A stretch of DNA of 64,000 nt from assembly GCA_032251435.1 (NCBI GenBank), contig JAVVEH010000002.1:62001-126000 (forward strand), given 5' to 3'. Source of the DNA: JAVVEH01 sp032251435 (GTDB lineage Bacteria > Verrucomicrobiota > Lentisphaeria > Oligosphaerales > MVZH01). The notes under the pieces are model-generated. The model was not told where the DNA came from. It saw nothing but the letters and a program-made list of their open reading frames with translations, and did not search any database. Made by a program: the position numbers and the translations under genes. Positions within the stretch are counted from its first letter, which is position 1. Each line of letters begins with the position of its first letter. Positions 1 through 8,834 of the stretch are shown in pieces.

Positions 1-25
1 AAGCCGGGGCGGTATTCGGGATGGC

Positions 26-3000
26 TTACAGGTTTGGCGTGTCGGGCAGGCTGCGGATGAGTTCAGCCAGTTCATCGAGTTGATCACGCGGGTTGGTCAT
101 GGTTAAGCGGGGGACGCGCCCGTCAACGGCGCCCACCGTGGCGCCATTTGCCTTCATCAGTACCCGCCCCTTGCTGACGGTCAGTTCCTGGATGCCTTTG
201 TTCTCGGCCAGTACTCGGATTGCGCTGATGGTCAGGAGGGTGTCCGCCGGGGAGGGCAGGGGGCCAAAGCGATCGACAAGCTCTTCCTCAAACTGGTTCA
301 GGTCGTCTTCCGCGTGGATTTTTTGGAGACGTTGGTAACACGCCACCCTGATGTCTTCGGAGTCGATGTATGACGGCGGGAAGGCGGCCGGCGCCTTGCC
401 GGCGCCTGTCTGGGTGCCGAAGGCGACTGTGTCCATCATGACACGGGTGGTTTTCTCCGCCTGGGTGGGCATATTTTCAAGACGGGCGACCGCGTCCCGG
501 AGTAATTCGCAGTACAGTTCAAAGCCGACCGCGGCGATTTGCCCGCTTTGTTCCTGGCCGAGAATATTGCCGGCCCCGCGGATCTCCAAGTCGCGCAACG
601 CCAACTTAAATCCCGCTCCCAGATGCGTGTATTGGCGGATGGCGGCGATACGCTCACGGGCGTTTTTGGGAAGTGTTCCCATCGGCGGCAGCAGCAGATA
701 GGCGTAGGCTTGGTTGTGATAACGGCCGACACGCCCGCGCAGTTGATACAATTCGGCCAAACCAAAGCGTTCGGCCCGATCAATGATGATCGTGTTCGCA
801 TTGGGGATGTCAACGCCGGATTCAATGATCGTGGTGCAGACTAAGACATCAACATGTCCCTCCACATAGTCCACCATGACCGCTTCCAGGTCATGGGACG
901 ACATCTGACCATGGGCGACGGCGAATCGGGCTTCCGGAACAAGGTGGCTGAGTTCCCGGCAGAAGGCCTCAATGGTGCGGACACGGTTGTGAAGAATAAA
1001 AACCTGGCCATGCCGTTCCAGTTCACGCATGACCGCGTCACGGATAATGTGTTTGTCGTATTGGGCGACCACGGTTTTGACAGGCAAGCGCTCGGCGGGG
1101 GGCGTCATGATGGTGCTGAGGTTTTTTAATCCGGACAGGCTGAAATACAGGGTCCGGGGAATCGGGGTGGCGGTCATGGTCAGGATGTCGACACTGGCGC
1201 GCAGGTGTTTAAGTGTTTCTTTATGCCTCACCCCGAAGCGTTGCTCCTCATCAATAATAACCAGTCCCAGATCAGCGAAGGCGACATCTTTCTGCACGAG
1301 GCGGTGGGTGCCGATGATGATGTCGACATGTCCCAGCGCCAATCGCTCCAGGATAAGATTCTGTTCGCCGCTGGTTTTGAACCGGCTGAGGGCTTCAATA
1401 ATCACGGGATACTCCGCCATGCGCTCCCGAAATGTGGTGAAGTGCTGTTGAGCGAGAATCGTGGTCGGCACCAAGACCGCGACTTGTTTTCCATTCATGA
1501 CCGCCCGGAAGGCGGCGCGCATGGCGACCTCCGTTTTTCCATATCCCACATCGCCGCAGAGCAACCGGTCCATGGGGCGCGGGTCGGCCATGTCCGCCAG
1601 TGTTTCCTCAATCGCTTTTGTCTGGTCGGCCGTTTCCACGTAAGGAAAGGCGGCGGCGAAATCCTCCTCCCAGTCGGACTGCCCGTTAAATTGATAGCCT
1701 CTGGCGTGTTGGCGCATGGCTTCCAAGCGGAGCAATTCGGCGGCGAGATCATTCGCGGAGGCCGCGGCTGAGAGCTTGTTGTTCTTCCATGCGGCCCCGC
1801 CAATTTTACTTAAGCGGGGAAGATGTCTCGTCCCGCCGACATAGCGGGACACCAGGGAGGATTGATCGAGCGGCACAAAAAGGCGCGCGTCATCAGCGAA
1901 TTCCAATTCCATCGTTTCCTGAAGCGCGCCGCCTGCTTCAATCATCCGGATGCCATGGTACACGCAGATCCCCTGGGCCGCGTGCACCGCCAGGCATCCT
2001 TCGTCCAATTCCGCCGCGCGACTGGTCGGCGTGTCTGTCTGGTATCGGCGTCGGCGCCGGTTGCCGGTACCCTTTTTGCCGAAAAGTTCTTTCTCACTGA
2101 GCATAACGACATGGTGTCCGGGCAAGACAACCCCTTCGGAAAGGGGCAGGGGGAGACACGTCACTGGAATGTCAGCCGCTTTTGGATCTTGCGCGAGCAA
2201 CTCTTGAAAGCGTTGCGCTTCCCCGCTGTTTCCGCAACAGGCGGTCACCGTGTAATTCGTCTTCATCCACATCAGCAGATTGTCCCGCAGGAGTTGCCAA
2301 TGCAGGGTGGAGGCTTGCGCTCCCAACTCCGGCAGGGATGGCAGAAGTGTGGCGGGGAGGGCGTAGCCGGCGGGCGAGAGAGGCGGCGGACCGGCCGGGC
2401 GCGGCGCGGCCGCCCAGTCCTTCTCCGGGATAATGTGAATGCTTCGGGCGGCGTATGTTTCTCTTAGCCGCTCCCAGTCCGAGACCAAAGTGTCCCCGCC
2501 AAATGTCTCCAGGTGGTGGATTAACTGGTCAGGCGAGCATAAAACCAGGACAGGATGGACAGGGAAATAGCTGATGAAACTGACTGGCTCGCCGTCACCC
2601 GCCGTGAACACCGCCTGTCCCCGGGGGAGAATACGAATGGTTTCAACGGTTTCAAAGGAGCGTTGCGTTTCGGGATCAAAGAGGCGGATACTGTCAATTT
2701 CGTCCCCGAAAAAATCCACCCGGACCGGTGCCCGTCTGGAGGGCGAATAGATGTCCAAAAGCCCCCCTCGACGGGAAAATTCTCCAGGTGAACCGACAAG
2801 GGGTTCGTTGTCGTAATCCAGGGCGACCAGTGTGTCAACCACCTCGTCCGGTGAGATCATTTGGCCTTTCTTGAGGGTGAATGTTCCGGTTTGGAAGGCG
2901 GCCGGGTCACAATCAGTTGGCAAAACAGCCCCTGTTTCCGCGACATATATTCCGGGACGCCCCCCCAGCGCCTGGTCAAGAGCCGCGCACCGTGACGCCT

Positions 3001-3295
3001 CGTTTTCCGGAAACCACTCACGTCTCAATCCGCGCACTTCCGGTACCGGGATGATTCGGCGGCAGTCACCCGTCAGATTGCGCCAGCAGTCAAGGCTGTG
3101 GGCGAGAGCGTCGGCCCCGGCGCTGTCGGCGGTGACAAAAACAACGGATTGATCCGGAAATCCGGCCGTCACGCCAGCCGCGAACAGCCCTATGGACGCG
3201 GTGTCACGACACAACAACCGACCGGGAAGCCGGGAAAACCCTTCCTCATGACTCCACAGGCTGAGGGTTCGCTGGACAAAAGATGTGGCGGCCAT
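26..3295 (-). CDS. mfd: Transcription-repair coupling factor Mfd
   Basis: This 1089-residue protein is close to the usual 1100-1150 for Mfd. Mfd removes RNA polymerase stalled at DNA lesions and recruits UvrA. The N-terminal third is the UvrB-like module. The RecG-like translocase carries Walker A GDVGYGKT at about 581-588, DEEQ (Walker B) at about 682-685 and the TMTATPIPRT motif III. The last 150 residues match the TRCF C-terminal domain. The start ATG at 3295 has no clear Shine-Dalgarno: a run of eight T sits just before it. It lies 40 bp downstream of the small Lrp-like gene on the same strand, so the two may be cotranscribed. Family assignment is very secure. Confidence 0.97.
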   Translation of the reverse strand: MAATSFVQRTLSLWSHEEGFSRLPGRLLCRDTASIGLFAAGVTAGFPDQSVVFVTADSAGADALAHSLDCWRNLTGDCRRIIPVPEVRGLRREWFPENEASRCAALDQALGGRPGIYVAETGAVLPTDCDPAAFQTGTFTLKKGQMISPDEVVDTLVALDYDNEPLVGSPGEFSRRGGLLDIYSPSRRAPVRVDFFGDEIDSIRLFDPETQRSFETVETIRILPRGQAVFTAGDGEPVSFISYFPVHPVLVLCSPDQLIHHLETFGGDTLVSDWERLRETYAARSIHIIPEKDWAAAPRPAGPPPLSPAGYALPATLLPSLPELGAQASTLHWQLLRDNLLMWMKTNYTVTACCGNSGEAQRFQELLAQDPKAADIPVTCLPLPLSEGVVLPGHHVVMLSEKELFGKKGTGNRRRRRYQTDTPTSRAAELDEGCLAVHAAQGICVYHGIRMIEAGGALQETMELEFADDARLFVPLDQSSLVSRYVGGTRHLPRLSKIGGAAWKNNKLSAAASANDLAAELLRLEAMRQHARGYQFNGQSDWEEDFAAAFPYVETADQTKAIEETLADMADPRPMDRLLCGDVGYGKTEVAMRAAFRAVMNGKQVAVLVPTTILAQQHFTTFRERMAEYPVIIEALSRFKTSGEQNLILERLALGHVDIIIGTHRLVQKDVAFADLGLVIIDEEQRFGVRHKETLKHLRASVDILTMTATPIPRTLYFSLSGLKNLSTIMTPPAERLPVKTVVAQYDKHIIRDAVMRELERHGQVFILHNRVRTIEAFCRELSHLVPEARFAVAHGQMSSHDLEAVMVDYVEGHVDVLVCTTIIESGVDIPNANTIIIDRAERFGLAELYQLRGRVGRYHNQAYAYLLLPPMGTLPKNARERIAAIRQYTHLGAGFKLALRDLEIRGAGNILGQEQSGQIAAVGFELYCELLRDAVARLENMPTQAEKTTRVMMDTVAFGTQTGAGKAPAAFPPSYIDSEDIRVACYQRLQKIHAEDDLNQFEEELVDRFGPLPSPADTLLTISAIRVLAENKGIQELTVSKGRVLMKANGATVGAVDGRVPRLTMTNPRDQLDELAELIRSLPDTPNL

Positions 3296-3335
3296 GAAAA
3301 AAAAGGGTCAGAAAGGGTGCCTTAGACGCGGTCGA

Positions 3336-3569
3336 TCAATTTTGCAGTGAGATCAATGTTTTGGTCCGTTTGATACCTGGGGTGTGAATAATCTCGTCCG
3401 TGAGCAAATTCGCTAAAATGGCGTTGTCAGTCACGCGGATGACGGCCACCATATCGTATTCACCGGCCACGATATGCACTTCCTCGACCCCGTCAAACTC
3501 TTTAAGGCGGGTGGAAATGTCCAGCAAATGACGATCCTCGACATTGATCAAAACAAACGCGGTGACCAT
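3336..3569 (-). CDS. Stand-alone Lrp/AsnC ligand-binding (RAM) domain protein
   Basis: The protein has 77 residues starting MVTAFVLINVEDR. I chose the ATG at 3569 because AAGGAG lies 7 nt upstream; the longer reading frame to 3611 starts before that site. The sequence is a single alpha/beta RAM fold of the kind at the C-terminus of Lrp/AsnC regulators, with the typical GEYDMVAVIRV strand and a closing TKTLI strand. There is no helix-turn-helix, so it should not bind DNA alone. Such domains oligomerise and bind amino acids or act as partners of full-length Lrp proteins. It precedes mfd by 40 bp on the same strand. The ligand is unknown. Confidence 0.85.
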   Translation of the reverse strand: MVTAFVLINVEDRHLLDISTRLKEFDGVEEVHIVAGEYDMVAVIRVTDNAILANLLTDEIIHTPGIKRTKTLISLQN

Positions 3570-3964
3570 AGTGATCTCCTTCATGTGATGTGCTTGAGAC
3601 CCGGGTGACATACTGTTCCCGCGGGTCGGTTTCAGAATCCGCTTTTAAGATGTCATACTCTATCCGGTTTTTCCGGCTCTGTCAACTGGTTATTTCCTGT
3701 TAGCGGGGCTTCCCTGAAAAAGTCTGTGGTCTATCTGTTTCAATGATATTAAGTTACAAATAAAACAGAAAAAAACCTTTGGAAAGGGTTTGTTAAGCCG
3801 TTAAAAAAAAGTACATTTAACATTGCTGGCGGACGGATCGAATAAGTGGATCCACCGGGATGTGGTTCCCTCTCTCCTCACAAACTCCCGTCCCGTTGAG
3901 TCGGCGCCTCTTTTTGAAGGTTTGTATCGGTCTCTTTGAGTGTTTATTATCACGGTTGTCACGC
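3570..3964. other. dnaA upstream intergenic region with AT-rich tract
   Basis: This 395-bp gap separates the divergent lrp-like gene and dnaA. It contains an AT-rich tract at about 3735-3825 (runs such as AAATAAAACAGAAAAAAA and TTAAAAAAAAGTACATTT). I found no clear 9-mer DnaA box (TTATCCACA or complement) by eye. GTGGATCCAC at 3847-3856 is a perfect palindrome but a poor DnaA box. It could hold divergent promoters or a weakly recognisable origin. dnaN and other usual origin neighbours are absent from the window. Confidence 0.4.
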
Positions 3965-5329
3965 ATGCTAAAATTAACAGTTGAACACGTTTGGAATGAC
4001 ATTTCCGCTCAATTAAAAGAACTGTTGAATGACGACACGTATGACCGGTGGATCGCGGGTATTATTCCTTTGAATGTGGATCAGCGCCATTTGACTCTGG
4101 GCGTTTCTAATGATGTTTTCAGTGAATGGCTAAGCGCGAATTACAAGGGACTGATTGAGGATATTTTCGCTAAAAGCACCGGGACCCAGGTGAAAGTCCG
4201 GTTTGAGAGCGGCCATGAGGCGCCGGTCGTGGCAATGCCTGAACTGGCGAAAACCACCGAAAGATCATCTTCCTCGACCCGGGGGTTCCGTGCGGCGGCG
4301 CCTGTCGCCGACAAGCGGTTTAACAAACACTTCACATTTGAGTCATTTGTCGTCGGTGAGAATTGCACCTTCGCGCACGCCGCGTCGCTGGCCACGGCTG
4401 AATCGCCGGGGATCGCCTATAACCCGCTGTTCCTCCATGGTCCCACAGGGCTGGGGAAAACCCATTTGATGCAGGCTATCGCCCAGCATGCCCTGTCCTC
4501 CGGGAAATGCCGCCACGCGGAATATCTGACGAGTGAGGAATTCGCCAATTTTTATGTTGAGGCGTTGCGGGACAAAGCGCTGCCGACCTTTCGCCGCCGA
4601 TTCCGAAATGTGGACATGCTGCTGATTGACGATGTCCAGTTTTTTAAAGGAAAAGAGCAATTTCAGGAAGAGTTTTTTCACACGTTTAATTCACTCTATC
4701 ACGCGCACAAACAGATTGTGATTTCCTCCGACCGCCCCGCCCATGAGATTGGCGGGTTGGAAAAACGGCTGGTTTCCCGCTTTGAATGGGGTTTGACGAC
4801 AGAGATTCTGCCCCCGGCCATGGAAACACGGCTGGCTATCCTTAAAAAGAAGCAATTCGAGCACACGGTGAAACTGAGTGATGATGTGTTGTTTTTCATC
4901 GCCAATAAAATTAAATCAAATGTGCGTCGTCTCGAGGGAGCGTTAATCCGTCTGGTCTCTTACGCCTCCATTACGGGCGCCGTCATTGATTTAACGCTGG
5001 CGGAGAATCTTCTTCTACCTATTTTGGAGGAGGAAATCGGCACCAGTATGACCATTGAGAGCATTCAGCGGTCGGTCGCGGAATATTTTGACATCAGACT
5101 GGCTGACATGACCAGTAAGCGCCGCCCGGCGAATATCGCCGTGCCGCGCCAGATCGCCATGTATATCGCCAGGACGTTGACGGATTTTTCCTCGCCGACA
5201 ATCGCCGAGGCCTTCAACCGGAATCACGCCACGGTGCTTCACGCGGTCAGCGCGGTGACAAAGAAAATGTCAAGGGATCCCTCTTTCCGGCAGACGGTGA
5301 ACAGTTTGGAACGGCGGCTGGTCCGCTAG
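3965..5329 (+). CDS. dnaA: Chromosomal replication initiator DnaA
   Basis: The protein has 454 residues when started at the ATG at 3965 (MLKLTVEHVW); the open frame to 3860 adds 35 residues unlike DnaA. DnaA binds DnaA boxes, melts the origin and loads the helicase. Domain I covers about 1-80, followed by a Ser/Arg-rich linker. The AAA+ domain has Walker A GPTGLGKTH at 159-167 and Walker B MLLIDD at 218-223. The C-terminal helix-turn-helix carries the DnaA signature ending in RNHATVLHAV. It is monocistronic and convergent with the ppx-like gene 18 bp downstream. Neighbours differ from the common dnaA-dnaN-recF arrangement. Confidence 0.97.
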   Translation: MLKLTVEHVWNDISAQLKELLNDDTYDRWIAGIIPLNVDQRHLTLGVSNDVFSEWLSANYKGLIEDIFAKSTGTQVKVRFESGHEAPVVAMPELAKTTERSSSSTRGFRAAAPVADKRFNKHFTFESFVVGENCTFAHAASLATAESPGIAYNPLFLHGPTGLGKTHLMQAIAQHALSSGKCRHAEYLTSEEFANFYVEALRDKALPTFRRRFRNVDMLLIDDVQFFKGKEQFQEEFFHTFNSLYHAHKQIVISSDRPAHEIGGLEKRLVSRFEWGLTTEILPPAMETRLAILKKKQFEHTVKLSDDVLFFIANKIKSNVRRLEGALIRLVSYASITGAVIDLTLAENLLLPILEEEIGTSMTIESIQRSVAEYFDIRLADMTSKRRPANIAVPRQIAMYIARTLTDFSSPTIAEAFNRNHATVLHAVSAVTKKMSRDPSFRQTVNSLERRLVR

Positions 5330-5347
5330 CCGTTGATCGCCCCCGGC

Positions 5348-6346
5348 TTATTGGATAACCAAAGACGGTGTGAACCGCCCTTCCGCCATTTGCCGGATGA
5401 TGCCGAATCGCAAGCCGCGCGCGCTGACATGGAACGAGGGGGCCGCGAGCGCCTCCAGGCATTCTTGAAGGATGAGCATGCCCGTCGACAGCACCTTTCC
5501 CCGCCCTTTTCTCAGTCCGGGCAAGCGGGCCCGGTCCGCCAATGGCATGGCCAGTAACCGCGCGGTCATTGCCCGCGCCCGCGCCGTCTCAGCGTGAAAC
5601 CCATGCGCGCGGGTTTTATCATAGGTCGGCAACGATTGAGCCAATGAGGCGAAGCTGGTGGCTGTTCCCCCGCTGGCCAGGTAGTGTATGTTTCCCGTGT
5701 CAGCCGGGTGAATGGCCGCCCCGATTTCCTTCACGGGAGTCGCCAGTTCGTCACGGACGGCCTGGCGCGCGGCTTGAATCGCCTCTGGAGATGGCAAATC
5801 AAAGAGACTGAAGCGTTCCCCGAACCGCACGCAGCCCATATTCAGGCTGGTTCGGAACAAGCAGGTCGATCCCGCGCCGAAGGCCACTTCCGTGCTTCCC
5901 CCGCCAATATCCAGCGTCACCGCCGGTTGACTGTCCGGCAGGTCGCCAGCGGCGCCGATATAGGTGGCCAGAGCCTCATCGCCGCCTGTCAAGATAGTTG
6001 GTTCGCATCCGCAGATCCGTCGGCACGGAGCGGTGAAATCGTTTCCGTTGACAGCGTCTCTGGCCGCGCTGGTGCTCACGACAGCCAGGCGCAAGGGCCT
6101 TCCAGGATAGGCCATGGCTTGTGACATGAACATCTCCACGGCTTCCAGCGTGCGGGCGACCGCTTCCGGTCGCAACCGGCCCGTCTGATCAACCCCCTGT
6201 CCCAATCGGGTGGTTTGATACCCCTCGCCTTCTTCCGTGATCGTGCCGGCTTCATCAACGGCGGCCATTAATAAAAGAACGGAATTCGTCCCGATATCCA
6301 GACAGGCGAAATGGGCGGGGGCTGGCTTGGTGTGACACATAGTCAT
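5348..6346 (-). CDS. Ppx/GppA family phosphatase
   Basis: This 332-residue protein belongs to the ASKHA-fold exopolyphosphatase/guanosine pentaphosphate phosphatase family. It carries the first phosphate loop DIGTNSVLL near residue 17 and the second, DIGGGSTEV, near residue 145. A conserved RDAVNG stretch lies between them. At about 330 residues it is the short form, with only the two catalytic subdomains and no C-terminal HD-like extension. It should cleave polyphosphate or pppGpp in the cytoplasm; which one cannot be told from sequence. A tRNA-Leu gene and its terminator lie just upstream on the same strand. Confidence 0.92.
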   Translation of the reverse strand: MTMCHTKPAPAHFACLDIGTNSVLLLMAAVDEAGTITEEGEGYQTTRLGQGVDQTGRLRPEAVARTLEAVEMFMSQAMAYPGRPLRLAVVSTSAARDAVNGNDFTAPCRRICGCEPTILTGGDEALATYIGAAGDLPDSQPAVTLDIGGGSTEVAFGAGSTCLFRTSLNMGCVRFGERFSLFDLPSPEAIQAARQAVRDELATPVKEIGAAIHPADTGNIHYLASGGTATSFASLAQSLPTYDKTRAHGFHAETARARAMTARLLAMPLADRARLPGLRKGRGKVLSTGMLILQECLEALAAPSFHVSARGLRFGIIRQMAEGRFTPSLVIQ

Positions 6347-6371
6347 GTTGGCTTACTGAGATCCCGGTAAC

Positions 6372-6410
6372 AAAAAAAACCGGCATTCAAACGTTTTTGA
6401 ATGCCGGTTT
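6372..6410 (-). terminator. Intrinsic terminator of tRNA-Leu
   Basis: A perfect 15-bp stem (6377-6391 with 6396-6410, core CCGGCATTCAAA) has a 4-nt loop. On the minus strand it is followed by a run of U (A run 6372-6379 on the plus strand). It lies 8 bp past the CCA end of tRNA-Leu. Confidence 0.88.
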
Positions 6411-6418
6411 GAAACAAC

Positions 6419-6505
<87 letters not shown>

Positions 6506-6517
6506 GAAAGCATGCTT

Positions 6518-6545
6518 AATATACTGAATCTTGCTCTTCAGGCAA
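6518..6545 (-). promoter_or_regulatory. Predicted sigma-70 promoter of tRNA-Leu
   Basis: On the minus strand TTGCCT (6540-6545) and TATATT (6518-6523) are separated by 16 nt. The expected start lies about 6 nt before the mature tRNA end. The other two tRNA genes have nearly the same boxes and spacing. Confidence 0.65.
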
Positions 6546-6633
6546 GCGGATTTAGGCATAATTTAAAATATTTGTTCACAGTTATTTCACAATGGGATGG
6601 TTGTGTGTAAACAAAAGACATGCGGGAAGCAAG

Positions 6634-6661
6634 AAAAAGGCGTCCCCGGGGGGGGGACACC
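6634..6661 (-). terminator. Intrinsic terminator of tRNA-His
   Basis: A 9-bp GC-rich stem (6639-6647 with 6653-6661, one G-U pair) has a 5-nt loop. It is followed on the minus strand by five U (A run 6634-6638), right after the CCA end of tRNA-His. Confidence 0.8.
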
Positions 6662-6668
6662 TGAAAAA

Positions 6669-6746
6669 TGGGGTGAATGAGGGGACTCGAACCCCCGACC
6701 TCCTGGGCCACAACCAGGCGCTCTAACCAACTGAGCTACAATCACC
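6669..6746 (-). tRNA. tRNA-His (anticodon GTG)
   Basis: The anticodon loop is TTGTGGC between CCTGG and CCAGG. The extra G at -1 pairs with C73, the tRNA-His identity feature. The CCA end is encoded. The acceptor stem has one T-T mismatch (5-68). Confidence 0.94.
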
Positions 6747-6790
6747 GTCAGAAACATCAAAAAAAATGACACTTAAGTCATCGGAATGGT

Positions 6791-6818
6791 ACTATAGCGT
6801 GAGGGAGAACCGGCGCAA
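6791..6818 (-). promoter_or_regulatory. Predicted sigma-70 promoter of tRNA-His
   Basis: On the minus strand TTGCGC (6813-6818) and TATAGT (6791-6796) have a 16-nt spacer. The leader to the tRNA would be about 38 nt and holds a weak ATGAC/GTCAT inverted repeat followed by eight T (6759-6781). Confidence 0.6.
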
Positions 6819-6874
6819 GTGTGAATGAATGAAAAGTGTGAAAATCGTCACCGCCGGAACCGGTGATCCTCATC

Positions 6875-7534
6875 CTATCTGCCGCGGACAACACTAATCA
6901 GCTCCGGCGCGGAGAGCGTGAACAGAACGGCCAGGGAATGTAAAATAACCACGCCATTCAGATGAGCGTCACCCTGACCCAAGTGCTCCAGCCGCACCGA
7001 CAAGTTGCCAAATAAATCATGCAAAGCTTCCAGATAAATTTCCTGCTCTTCACTCAAGTTGACCGTGTCAGCGCCGAGCCCCGGTTCAAAGGCCCGGGCG
7101 AAAGCATCTAATATTTCATCATTGGAAGGAAAGGGAGGCAGATCACTCATCGCCGGTTTGACGGCTCGGCCGATCGGACACTCATATTGAAAAACCGCCA
7201 GCCGGACTAATTCACTGACGACTGTCTGAAGAGGAATGCTTTCGAGCTGAACAACATCCCCGGTGTCAAGAAAAACATCGACATTAACGGATTCGTAAGA
7301 CCGGTATTCCGCTAAATCAAAAGCGTATTTTCCCAAAACTTCCGCCACCGGACAAAGCGGGTTCTTTTTAGGAGTCAGAAGACAACCCGGACATTGGCAG
7401 TATTCCAAGCGCATCCACTGCGGAATTTTCGTCATCGACAAGCGGTTGACACGCATGGTTCCCTGAGCGCTGAAATCAAAATCCCAGTGGAGATCGGTGC
7501 CATCTGAAAGATGTAATGCGACAGCGGTAATCAA
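6875..7534 (-). CDS. Hypothetical protein with cysteine cluster
   Basis: The protein has 219 residues and I do not recognise a named family. The TTG start at 7534 is supported by AGAGG 6 nt upstream. The N-terminal half has a small Cys cluster, YCQCPGC near residue 45 followed by LCPVAEVL about 15 residues later, which could bind zinc or an iron-sulfur centre. The rest is acidic and helical, with ECPIGR near residue 118. There is no signal peptide or membrane segment, so it is probably cytoplasmic. It lies 181 bp downstream of namZ on the same strand. A TATAAT hexamer (minus strand, 7603-7608) precedes it without a well-spaced -35. Confidence 0.7.
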   Translation of the reverse strand: MITAVALHLSDGTDLHWDFDFSAQGTMRVNRLSMTKIPQWMRLEYCQCPGCLLTPKKNPLCPVAEVLGKYAFDLAEYRSYESVNVDVFLDTGDVVQLESIPLQTVVSELVRLAVFQYECPIGRAVKPAMSDLPPFPSNDEILDAFARAFEPGLGADTVNLSEEQEIYLEALHDLFGNLSVRLEHLGQGDAHLNGVVILHSLAVLFTLSAPELISVVRGR

Positions 7535-7715
7535 AACGCGCCTCTAGCTGGTTTTCTGGGTTATCCCCGGATGAAAATAAATACCACCTGTTTTGGTAAC
7601 ATATTATACCCGGGGGCTTTTTCAAACCCGGCCTCGAGACAATTATTTTCGCAGTCCGGATCGGTCAAAGCTGTCAACTCGGGGAGTTTAACATGCCCTT
7701 ACTTCCGGATCCAGG

Positions 7716-8822
7716 CTAGTTATAAAGGCTTATTTTATCCATCGTATGATCGAAAAGGCGGGATTGTGAGCGCCACTGATCGCTGACGGAGCTTATCGGC
7801 AAATCAGCGAACTCGGCCACCGTTCGAGGGCATCCATCCAGCCACTGGCAAAGTCCTTCGGTCACCTGAAACTGTTCAGGATAAAGCCGGGCCAGGCTTT
7901 GCAGGAGCGTCAAACTGGTGTCAACCGGCGAAAAAACATCCGGGTCGGTGATCATCAGATGCAAGCCGCCACAGACTTGACCGGCGTATTTGTTAAAACC
8001 GGGCTTGAAATAAACATCCCGCCATTCGACACCGGGAAGCCGGGCGGCGCGCGCCATGGCGCCCAGAGAATCGGGCGCGATAAATGGCGCCCCGAAAAAT
8101 TCAAACGGATTACACGTGCCTCGTCCCTCGGACACGTTGGTGGCCTGCAATAACCCCGTGGCCAGATAGGCGTAGGCCGAATCTAAAGAGGGAATATTAG
8201 GGGAGGGCGGAATCCAAGGGGAGGACAACCGGTCCCAACGGGTGTCTCGTCGCCAGTTGCTGACGGGTAAAACGTCGGCGTTGACAGGGAGGTCGCGCTC
8301 TTTGATCAGGCGCAGCCCCAGCTCACCCAGTGTGTAGGGGATGACGACGGGGAGGGCGAGGGGAAAGAATTGAGTATGAACCGGGCCTTGAGAGCCAAGG
8401 TGAGCCAGCGGGGTGGGGCGGTCCAGGATAATGATGTCCGTGCCGTGGTCGCCCGCCTGTTCCAGCAAAGCGGCCAATGCCTGCTTGAATGTGTAGGCCC
8501 GGTGGGACACGTCCTGAACGCAAAACACACAGACATCGACGGCTTCGAAAAAAGCGGTCGGGACCGCTTTATGGACTCCGTAAAAACTGAAAACCGGCAA
8601 GCCGGTCGCGGGATCGGTGTAACTGTCAAACGTCACGCCGTCTTGCAACTCGCCCTTAAGGCCGTGTTCCAAAGCTAGAAACGCGCGCGGATCGGCACGC
8701 GTTAACAGCACCTGGTCTAAATAGACATCAGGCGACAGGCGGGACCCCGGCGTGCCCGCCAAGCCGACACGGCGGCCGCGGAGACGGCTTATGAGAGCGT
8801 CGATTGGAAACACAACAGGCAT
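7716..8822 (-). CDS. namZ: NamZ-like exo-beta-N-acetylmuramidase (DUF1343)
   Basis: This 368-residue protein matches the DUF1343/NamZ family, which releases terminal N-acetylmuramic acid from peptidoglycan fragments. Family blocks are present in order: LEHG near residue 51, TGLPVFSFYG near 74, QDVSHRAYTF near 102, ILDRPTPL, PYTLGELG, then SPNIPSLDSAY and TNVSEGRGTCNPFEFFGAPF. The usual QD[VI]G.R.Y motif has Ser-His in place of Gly-Arg. No signal peptide is visible, unlike many homologues, so it may act on imported muropeptides in the cytoplasm. It follows era by 12 bp and is probably in the same transcript. Family is secure; the precise substrate is inferred. Confidence 0.85.
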   Translation of the reverse strand: MPVVFPIDALISRLRGRRVGLAGTPGSRLSPDVYLDQVLLTRADPRAFLALEHGLKGELQDGVTFDSYTDPATGLPVFSFYGVHKAVPTAFFEAVDVCVFCVQDVSHRAYTFKQALAALLEQAGDHGTDIIILDRPTPLAHLGSQGPVHTQFFPLALPVVIPYTLGELGLRLIKERDLPVNADVLPVSNWRRDTRWDRLSSPWIPPSPNIPSLDSAYAYLATGLLQATNVSEGRGTCNPFEFFGAPFIAPDSLGAMARAARLPGVEWRDVYFKPGFNKYAGQVCGGLHLMITDPDVFSPVDTSLTLLQSLARLYPEQFQVTEGLCQWLDGCPRTVAEFADLPISSVSDQWRSQSRLFDHTMDKISLYN

Positions 8823-8834
8823 GCCACACTCACA

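Noticed and set aside
3844..3860. GTGGATCCAC as a DnaA box
   Set aside because: Too many mismatches to TTATCCACA; simply a palindrome containing a BamHI-like site.
6759..6781. ATGAC/GTCAT hairpin with eight T as a terminator
   Set aside because: Only 5 bp of stem, and it lies between the tRNA-His promoter and the tRNA, where termination would be counterproductive.
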